DNA of 12,707 nucleotides. Source: Monoraphidium neglectum (Eukaryota > Chlorophyta > Chlorophyceae > Sphaeropleales > Selenastraceae). Within the stretch, counting starts at the first letter, position 1. Each line of letters starts with the position of its first letter. This document shows positions 1 through 7,042 of the stretch, in pieces. Location: positions 21,640-34,346 of the forward strand of contig NW_014013367.1 in the NCBI RefSeq assembly GCF_000611645.1, given 5' to 3'. A model generated the notes under the pieces. It had not been told where the DNA came from, ran no database searches, and saw only the letters and a program-made list of their open reading frames with translations. A program made the position numbers and the translations under genes.

Positions 1-466
1 GCCCACCGCCGCGCTCGCCGGCGCCGCCGCCGCCGCCGCGGCGGGGCGGCCGGGGCTCGCGCAGTCGCTGCTGGCGGCGTATGGCGCGACGATTCTGCTG
101 AGCGGCGCGATGCTGACCATCGCGCGCGAGATCGCGGCGGCCACGATCCTCAAGCCCCTAGACCTGCAGCTGCCGCCCCGCGCCACTCTGCGCTGGGCGG
201 TCGGCAGCTTTGTCTGGGTGCACTTCTCGCAGATAGTTTCCGGCATCGGCTGCTTGTGGTGCATCTTCACAAGCAGCGTGGAGTGGCGCGGCGTGCACTA
301 CGGGCGGACCGGTCATCGCCACATGCACATCTTGCGCGTCGACGGGGAGGCGCCTGGCGACGCCAAGTCAGCCGCTGCCGCCGTCGCCGCCGCCTGCAAG
401 GGCGCGGCCGTCCGGGCCCCGCTGGTCCCTGGCGCGGCCCTGATCAAGTGCACCAAGCTGGCTTGA
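1..466 (+). CDS. C-terminal exon of a GT21-like ceramide glucosyltransferase (partial)
   Basis: The frame opens at base 2, runs in from the left edge and stops at TGA 464-466, so only the last ~154 residues are visible. They start with an Ala/Gly-rich stretch. Two hydrophobic stretches follow, probably membrane segments: one around AYGATILLSGAMLTI and one around WAVGSFVWVHFSQIVSGIG. After the second comes SSVEWRGVHYGRTG. An Ala-rich tail ends the protein. A WRG(x)xY-type motif just after the last membrane segment is typical of the C-terminus of ceramide glucosyltransferase and related hopanoid or lipid glycosyltransferases of family GT21, which move glucose from UDP-glucose to ceramide at the Golgi or ER membrane. 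The catalytic domain lies outside the window, so the family call is an inference from this short motif plus topology. Another multi-pass GT2-fold enzyme is possible. The reading frame and its stop are well supported. Confidence 0.5.
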   Translation, partial: PTAALAGAAAAAAAGRPGLAQSLLAAYGATILLSGAMLTIAREIAAATILKPLDLQLPPRATLRWAVGSFVWVHFSQIVSGIGCLWCIFTSSVEWRGVHYGRTGHRHMHILRVDGEAPGDAKSAAAAVAAACKGAAVRAPLVPGAALIKCTKLA

Positions 467-1245
467 CCGGCATGCTTGCGACGCGCGGCCCCCCCTGGCA
501 CAGCGGCTGCCAGCGGTTGCCCGCGGCGCCCCGGTCAGGTCGTGCAGAGGGTGCTGCGGCCATGCGGTGGCTCGAGGCTGTGGCAGGCTGCGTGTTGTTT
601 ACAGAGCAGCGCCTCGACCCGGCTGCTGTAGTTTGTTGGCGCTTGCAGTGGTGATATCCAAGCCGCTTACTAATCGCGGGCGCGGTGGGCCCCGCGCCCC
701 GCCATCCATTGTGCCCCTTGCCCTTTGAGCCAAACAACCGCCGCAGCCCCCATGCATTGATAGCTGTTTGGAGGCCGGTTGCGTCAGGTTGGCTGCTGCA
801 TGTTTCCGCTTCCCAAAGTGAGCCTCCATCCATTATTGACAGTGCCGCTGGTTGCATGTGTTTGACGGCCAAGAATATGCCACATGCTTCGATGGTCGTG
901 CCCAACTTTTCTTGATTGTTGTTTCCAAGAGTCCACGCGATGCAATTTGATGCGGATGGCGGGTTACACCGCCTAAGCACTGCTGCCTGATGATTTTCCA
1001 ATACCATAGCTTTGAACATTGCATCACCTTGTACTTAGAGGCCACATCGGTACTTTGTTTGCTTAGAAGCTGCTGTCCCGCCGGCGCCTGCGCTGCAGGC
1101 GCGGTGAAGCAATGGCTGCGTCGCTCTGTGGCAGCCGTTGAGGCAGCGCCGCGTGGCGTGCGACACCACAGCCGTTCCTATTACGCCTGAAATCAACCAT
1201 TGCGCGACGCTTTTGCGCGAGTGTAACAAACTAGCGCACATTTAC
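467..1245 (+). other. probable 3' UTR of the left-edge gene
   Basis: This 0.8 kb after the TGA at 466 has no convincing coding frame on either strand. The open frames on the minus strand (for example 444-1019) have no recognisable motifs. It ends about 20 bases after the first plus-strand TGTAA (1222-1226), the usual poly(A) motif of chlorophyte algae. A 3' UTR of this length is normal for such algae. The end point is inferred from the motif only. Confidence 0.45.
1222..1226 (+). terminator. TGTAA poly(A) signal candidate for the left-edge gene
   Basis: First TGTAA on the plus strand downstream of the stop codon at 464-466. Chlorophyte algae use TGTAA in place of AATAAA about 10-20 bases before the cleavage site. 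A second TGTAA lies at 1633-1637 and could be an alternative site. Confidence 0.45.
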
Positions 1246-2242
1246 GGCATGCATGACATCATAGTTGTCATGATCATGGGCACGACTTCATGGGGCAAGC
1301 CTGTTTTGTGTGCGTGTGTGTGTGTGCGTGTGTGCGTGCGTGTGAGAGTGCGCGCGCTCGCACATGCGTGCACGCGCATGGGTGTGTGATGCCAGGCAGT
1401 AACACAATCTGATGCGTGCCTGCTGCGTTCAGCACAAACGCTTTCGCTCACTACATGCACCCCCGATACACACACGCGCGCGCGCGTGTGCACACGCCTG
1501 TACTCATGCACGCAATTGCATACAATATGTGTGTGCGCATACACGCCTATGTGTATATGCACCCCGTATGATACTTACTAACAGTCAGCCATGTCTCGTC
1601 AGTGATGAGATTAAACGTCTGCTCCGACGGATTGTAAGGGTACAGTACAGCAGTGGCAGGACGATGACTACCCAGATACCCAGGTGACATGGCGTGCGCT
1701 TGCTACAACAGCTAGCTAGCAAAGGTTGGGAGGCAGCAAAAGTTGATGAAGTTATCCACGTACCACCACTCTCGGGTTTGGACGTTCGACGGCGGGGGCA
1801 CAGGAGACTTGGCCAACGGTGTGTGCACTGCAGTGAGTGGTGGTCAAGATGATTCTCATATATGCAAACGCAGAAGAGCGATGTTACGAATTCAGGTGCA
1901 CGCGCTCACATGACCTATGCAATTCTCCATCGCAATGCCGGCGGCCGGCAGCAGCTCGAGCTGCGCCGCCATCATGGCATGACTGCTACTCTGGAACCTC
2001 GTTGCGTAGGGTGGTGTGCGTGCGCGTCCAACGCTAGTAAAAGCCATCAAGTACAAGAAAATCGAATGCGCTGTATGCCTACAGCTTCTTGCCAGCGCAA
2101 CCGCTTTATCCTTCCAGCTTCCTTTGAGACCCCGCGACCTTGGACGATCATCGACAAAAGTTTATCCCTGAACGACCATGGTTCATCCGCGTGGTTGAAG
2201 TAATTAGTTTTTTTCTTGTTTGATTCCACAAAGTCGTGGACG
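1246..2242. other. intergenic region and probable promoter/5' UTR of the b561 gene
   Basis: Apart from the simple repeats at 1308-1560, I see no gene here on either strand. Short open frames (1837-2203 plus, 2047-2460 minus) carry no motif and have no convincing splice partners. The promoter and 5' leader of the gene starting at 2243 should lie in the right-hand part. A TATA-like CATATATG sits at 1857-1864, but nothing ties it to a transcription start. A T-rich stretch (2207-2220) lies just ahead of the start codon. Confidence 0.4.
1308..1560. repeat. paired GT-rich and AC/CG-rich simple repeats
   Basis: From about 1308 to 1345 the plus strand is a (TG)n tract with CG steps. From 1355 to 1390 comes mixed alternating purine-pyrimidine sequence. 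From about 1466 to 1495 the complementary type appears: CA repeats, then a (CG)6 run at 1475-1486, then GTGTGCACAC. From 1525 to 1556 TG/CA dinucleotides continue. Almost every step is alternating purine-pyrimidine. The left and right tracts are roughly inverted repeats of each other separated by about 100 bases. No coding function is likely, since translations are only Cys/Val and His/Thr dipeptides. Confidence 0.8.
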
Positions 2243-5200
2243 ATGCAGGTTGTCGCGGCGGCGATCGCCCTGCTGCTCACGGCACCGCCCGCGCCAGCTG
2301 CTGCCCTGCCCAGCTTGTGGGCTGCAAGGGAAAGTGGCGGCGCCTGCAAGACGCATCCACGCAATGGTGACGACATTGGGGGCCACGAGCTTCCGCAGTA
2401 TGACTCGTGAGAACCTTGGTCGAGGCCGATCCCCCACCAGCACAACTGCTGCGCCGTCAATCCCTCACATCAGCACCAGTGCTGGGGATTTTATCATGTA
2501 GCAGCCAATTTTCCTGAACATACGCATGGCACACCCCTCAGCACACACACACCACCGCCAAAGACGTCCCCGCCGCCTTTGCTCCAAGGAGCATATCCTT
2601 CAGGGTCCTGGACGACTCGGGCGCGACCCGCACAGCGCTATGCCCAGGCACCAACTATAAAATTGAGGCGGGTCGCAGCGGCTGCCCACAAACGCGAGAG
2701 CGTGCCGGCTCAGAAGCGCGGTCGGATGTGGGGGCGGCGCTTGCTCGCACGCAAAATCAGGTGCAGCAGCGTGCTTTTGATGCCGCCATCTCGGCCACCC
2801 CTCGCCATTCGCCGCAGCGCAGCGGCTTCTCTTTCTCTTGTCTGCTGCTGCTGCCGCACGTGCTGCATGCAGGTCACCTTCGACGAGCCGCGGCTGGCGC
2901 TACTGACTGCGGAGGCCGGAACCCTCACCCGCACCGCTTTCGGCGTCAGTCTCCCCCTGCCCGCAGACCCCACATGGTGAGGTGCTCCAAGCACAAAACA
3001 CAAGGGTGGCTGCTGGCGATCCCGGAGTGCTCGCGCCGTGACCGGGCCGTGCAAGATCATGCCTAATGGACGCCTCCCAAGCATGGGCGACCATGCACCC
3101 CTCCCCGTCGCACTGCACACATTGTCAGCCTCGCGGGGGCTGATGCTGCACTGAGGCACCGCCGGCGCTGTCTCACCCAGGCCGTGAGCGCCGGCGCCGC
3201 GGCCGGCCGCGCCCCCTGCTCTCAGCCCTGGCAGGTATTTCAGCATGCTGGGCGAGCCGCCCAGCGGGCGCCTGCAGGCCGGCTGGCAGGTGCCGTGCGA
3301 TGCGCGAAGCCCCACCCTAATGCTCACCGTCACCAGCGCGGATGGCGCTTTGGGTGCCCTGCGGCAGGCGACGGGCACGCTCCGTGTGCGGACGGACGGT
3401 TGCCCGGAGAGCCCCTGTGGGGATGGCAGTAATGATGGTGGCGTCGATAACGGCGGCGGCGGCGGCTTGCTTGAGTCCTTCCTACCCTGGAGCCGAGGTG
3501 CGCACAGCATTCTAGGGCGGGCAACCAGGACTGCGCCTGACTCTATGCACTCAGTGCTGCTTGGTGCGAACCTAGGCATGTCCTGGAACACAGTCACGGG
3601 TGCAGCGCCGTTCCCGCAGCCTGCGTCGTCAGGCACGATCCTTGTAGCAGGCTGCCTTCGTCTTGCCTCCCCCCTCCCGCTCGAGCGCAGGCAACAAGCA
3701 AGATCCAACTGGCGACTCCGCTGACAGCGCAGCTGAGGTGGCACCCGCGCCCCCGCCAGTGAAGCCGGTTGCAGATCATGATTCAATGCAGCCTGCGCCA
3801 GCCTCTGATCCCTCTTTGCAGAGCTCACAGTCGCCAGATGTGCCGCCGACACCGCCACCGCCGCCGCCACCACCCCCACCACCGCCACCATTGCCTCGGT
3901 CGTTGCCGTCGCCACCGGCCCCGGCGGCCCCAGAAATCTCTTCAGTTGTTATCACACACCCTGCCGAGACAATGCCCGCGGAGGCCGCCACCCCCCCTGC
4001 AATTGTCGCGCTACCATCGCCATCATCCCCGCCGCCGCCGCCGCTGCCGTCGCCATTGCTGTCACCGTCACCATCGTCGTCGCTGTCGCCGCCGCCGCGG
4101 CAATCCCCGTCGTCGCCACGGCCACCGTCACTCCCGCTGCCGCGGCCATCCGACGACATCTCAACAGTCGTCATCACAGCCCCCACTCATCCACAGCTGC
4201 GCACCAAGCAGCCCGCAGCCTCCACAGCCGTTTCCGTGTTGCAGCTGCAGCCGCCGGCTGCAGCACCTTCCGCTGAGGCGGTTTCACCGCGCGTCAGCCC
4301 CCCTCCGGAGGCTCAGCCTTTGGGCACATTGGCTCCGTCAACGTTGACGCAACCACTCACAATTGCATAACAGCCGCGTCCCGAATCACCAACTGCTAGT
4401 ACCCGGCCAGCAGACCCGAGGACCGGCGCTGGAACGACAGCATCTGTCATCAGCATTGAGCACAGCACTGGCCCTGGGACCAACATAAACAGAACCACAG
4501 GCAGTGCAACCAGGAATGTGACCAACGATGTCACTACGTTACCAGAGGCGCCGCTGCCAGCCGTGCAGGTGCAACAAATCAGCAGCAGAGCAGCGGGCAG
4601 CAGCAGCGCGGCTTTCGTCTTGCAGCAGCCACGGCCGCAGACGCCAGGGAATGACGTGGCAGGCGTCGCGGCGCCGGCTGGGCATGCAGCAAACCTGGCG
4701 GCTCTCAACCTTCATGGGGCTTTGTCGATGGTCGCGTTTGGTGCCCTGTTGCCAGCTGCCGCGTTGTTAGGCAGGGCGAGATTCGCGATCGGGCGCCGCC
4801 GCCGCCTGCGAGGCCCCTTCGAGGCGGCGGCGGGCGCCCTGACTGTCGTCTCGATCGCAGTCGGGTTGGCCGCAGCGCACGGCGGCGGCAGCCTGCCGGC
4901 GCCGGACCCTGCCCGCACCGGTGGCGGCGGCGGCGGCGCGCCGTCGCCGGTCGGGGCTGCCCACGTCGCGCTTGGGTGTGTGGCCCTTGGGGCGCTCCTG
5001 CTGCGCCAGGGGGTGTCTACGTTTGCAGCAGTCCGGCGCAGGAGCGGTCTGCCTGAGCGCACAGCCTCGTTGCTGAATGCAGCAAAACGCGCGTTCGCAG
5101 CGGTCGCTCTTCTGGCAGGTGCGCGAGTAGCTAGCTAGTGTGGGATGGCTTCAGCAAGGGACCAGACGTAGTCTGGGGGGCAAGGGCGGCGGTGGCGACG

Positions 5201-5666
5201 GCGGCGCAGCAGCAGCAGCGGTGCAGACGAGCAGCAACGGAGTAGCAGCCTTGGCGATATTACTGCAGCTGCTTCAGCTGCTGATGAATCTTCACCCCTA
5301 TGTAGACTCTTTAGAGTATCTCATGCCATAAACAATCAACTCACGCTCTCACTTGCAGGGCCCATCTCCGTCATCCTGGGGTCAGTTGCGATGCACCAAA
5401 CACAGCTCCAGCCTGCCGCCGCCTGGCTTGTTCCCGCGCTGTTGCTGCCGTTTGCTGGGCTGCTGGCGGCAGCATTTTTGGATGCGTTTCGCCGGCAAGT
5501 TGAGCGCACCGGCGCTCACCGCGACGACTGGAAGCGCGCCGCAAACCCCGGCCGCGGCCCGGCCGGCGGAGCGGAGGACGGCGCCGATGGCACCGCTGCT
5601 GCGCAGCCGCTTGGGCGTGCGGCGCTTGGGGAGACGGCGAGCGGCTGCGCCGAGCACAACGCGTGA
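2243..5666 (+). CDS. secreted/membrane protein: reeler-like module, Pro-rich linker, cytochrome b561 domain (six exons)
   Basis: Exons by matching phase: 2243-2406, 2589-2667, 2873-2976, 3226-3497, 3691-5118, 5359-5666. Their sum is 785 codons ending at TGA 5664-5666. The ATG at 2243 opens a clear signal peptide (MQVVAAAIALLLTAP then Ala-rich). Residues ~30-180 form a compact extracellular module with six Cys (35, 73, 116, 140, 175, 180) and motifs LCPGTNYKIEVTF and LALLTAEAG. I compare it to reeler-type modules, but this is an inference. Residues ~207-530 are Pro/Ser/Thr-rich with a 13-Pro run, like algal hydroxyproline-rich wall linkers. Residues ~545-720 hold five hydrophobic helices of a cytochrome b561 core: LHGALS (His548), a second helix without His, AAHVALG (His630), a fourth helix preceded by NAAKRAF, and a fifth. 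The tail is basic then Gly/Ala-rich. Such proteins carry electrons across a membrane, often to ferric iron. Oddities: an in-frame TAA at 4368-4370 (codon 433), one GC-AG intron, no DOMON domain, and one haem His pair lost. Exons 1-4 are less certain than exons 5-6. Confidence 0.72.
2407..2588 (+). other. intron 1 of the b561 gene
   Basis: The donor is GTGAGA at 2407 and the acceptor is CCAAG at 2584-2588. The split codon TC|G gives Ser55 and joins QYDS to SISFRV. Two other acceptors (2541 and 2563) also give an open frame downstream but do not match the phase of the donor, so I chose 2588. This is the least secure junction of the model. Confidence 0.55.
2668..2872 (+). other. intron 2 of the b561 gene, a GC-AG intron
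   Basis: The exon ends ATTGAG at 2667, the intron starts GCGGGT and ends GCATGCAG at 2872. Joining at these points gives YKIE|VTFDEPRLALL with phase 0 on both sides. The nearby GT at 2672 would leave phase 1 and put the next exon out of frame, which is why the GC donor is preferred. Confidence 0.55.
2977..3225 (+). other. intron 3 of the b561 gene
   Basis: The donor is GTGAGG at 2977 and the acceptor is GCTCTCAG ending at 3225. The split codon TG|C creates Cys116 in ADPTCPGRYF, bringing the number of cysteines in the extracellular module to six. The alternative acceptor at 3180 runs at once into an in-frame TGA. Confidence 0.65.
3498..3690 (+). other. intron 4 of the b561 gene
   Basis: The donor is GTGCGC at 3498. 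The acceptor GAGCGCAG ends at 3690 and follows a C/T-rich tract at 3663-3682. The split Gly codon joins LPWSRG to NKQDPTGD. Donors at 3417, 3429 and 3438 have the same phase, so the exon 4 end is less secure than the acceptor. Confidence 0.5.
3843..4160 (+). repeat. CCN/CCG triplet-rich low-complexity tract coding poly-proline
   Basis: Inside exon 5 of the b561 gene, CCG, CCA and CCC triplets repeat with few breaks at 3852-3894 and again, mixed with TCG/TCA/CTG, at 4018-4160. They encode a 13-residue Pro run and Ser-Pro blocks such as LPSPLLSPSPSSSLSPPP. Such tracts in algae are usually extracellular, hydroxylated and glycosylated, and vary in length between alleles. Confidence 0.8.
5119..5358 (+). 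other. intron 5 of the b561 gene
   Basis: The donor GTGCGC at 5119 and acceptor CACTTGCAG ending at 5358 remove 240 bases, including the stop at 5136-5138. The split Gly codon joins AFAAVALLAG to PISVILGSVAM and so completes the fourth b561 helix, followed by the fifth. The continuity of the helix makes this junction strong. Confidence 0.85.
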
Positions 5667-6105
5667 GCGAGGCCGCCTGTGCAACTGGTTGGCGGCATCG
5701 TTGGCCGCACATGTGACGTCGGTGATGGATCCTTACACAGCGGCCGGGACAGGCTGAAATGATTGTTTATACATAATAGGGGTTTCACATCCAAAATTCG
5801 AAGGAAATGATGCACAGAAGTGGCGCAGCCAATCACAGCGGCGACATGGACCCCACTAAACATGGCATGTGTATGTTTCGGTGGCTTTGATTATACAAAA
5901 GTCCCTCCTGCTATCTGAGGACTCAAACAACCAAAGATAGGGCAAAGAAGCAGTAAAACGAGGCGGCGGCGTAAGTCAACATGAATCCAGCCACCAAGCT
6001 GACACTACACATTCAGCTGTCCGACTTTTCATGAAGCAGCACCAGCAGCAGCAGCAGCCGAGCAGCAGCACCGTAACTTCATTGACACCTCTCAAAGACC
6101 ATGCA
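5667..6105. other. convergent 3' region shared by the b561 gene and IPK1
   Basis: The interval between the b561 stop (5664-5666, plus) and the IPK1 stop (6106-6108, minus) holds no gene that I can support. The only chlorophyte-type poly(A) motif here is TGTAA on the minus strand. I found no TGTAA on the plus strand for the b561 transcript between 5667 and 6800, so its 3' end is not placed. A short CAG run at 6039-6069 lies just beyond IPK1. Confidence 0.5.
5733..5737 (-). terminator. TGTAA poly(A) signal candidate for IPK1
   Basis: TTACA on the plus strand, TGTAA on the minus strand. It is the only such motif in the 440 bases after the IPK1 stop and would give a 3' UTR of roughly 390 bases, ending close to the stop codon of the opposing gene. 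Confidence 0.5.
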
Positions 6106-6999
6106 TCATTCTGGCTCGACAGTTCCATAAACACCACTTACGCCGCCCCGCGTACCGCGCGGGCCGCCGCGGGCTGCAGCGGCGCTCGCGCCGTAGTCCC
6201 TGAGCCAGGCGGCCAGCCAGCGCCGCCGCGCAGCTGCGGCGGATTCTAGCAGATCTGAGTGGTCCAGCGCTGCAGCCACGATGCGTTGGTCCAGAGCCTC
6301 GTGGATGGGGATCTGCAGTGTGCAGTTGTGCGTGCGTGTGTATGTGTGTGTGTGTGTGTGAATGAAAGAGAGAGAGACAGAGAGAGTGGGTGCGTGTATG
6401 TGGTGCGCGCGCACGCACACGCACATGCACGCAGAACATAACAACCAACTTGAACATGGGGGGACTTGTGCTGTCTCACGGCAGGGCAGCTCTCCCGTGA
6501 CAGCAGAGTGCAGCAGTCCCTGTGCGACGCACCCATGCATGCACAGAGGTGCACACACGTGCACCCGCACACCCACTCCCACCTTGGCCAGGGGTTTGAG
6601 GTCCAGATCCACCAGGTTGACGCGCCACAGGAAATGACACCCGCTGACGTCATCGTACATCACTCCGCCACATTCACAGTCACTGGTTCCCTCGCCGCTG
6701 CAATCCCCACGGACATCGCTGCCCCCGCACCCCTCGCTCAGAGCCCCCCTGCTGCCACTGCTCACATCGCAATCCTGGTAATTGGACCCGCCACTGCCGG
6801 CGCCGTTATGAGGCTCCACCTGTTGCAGCGTAATCATGACGCCGCAGTCTTTGGCAGTGACGGCGGTAAGGTAGCCGCGCAGCAGCTGCAGGGCCGCATC
6901 GTACCCGATGTCCTCCAGCCGCATGCTGGCGGCGTCTCGCAGGGTTTGAGGATCGGTCTGCAGCGAGCTCAGGCATGTCATGGCGGCATCACCTTGCTG

Positions 7000-7042
<43 letters not shown>

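Noticed and set aside
444..1019. 191-codon minus-strand frame
   Set aside because: No recognisable domain. It overlaps the 3' UTR of the left gene in antisense, and composition is not gene-like.
3651..3700. Sequence coding AAFVLPPP at 3651, resembling AAFVLQQP at about 4609, a possible internal duplication
   Set aside because: The first copy falls in intron 4 of the phase-consistent model and the likeness is only about five residues, so chance is likely.
2710..3915. 401-codon minus-strand frame
   Set aside because: No motif, Arg/Ala/Pro-rich. It is antisense to exons and introns of the b561 gene and is explained by high GC.
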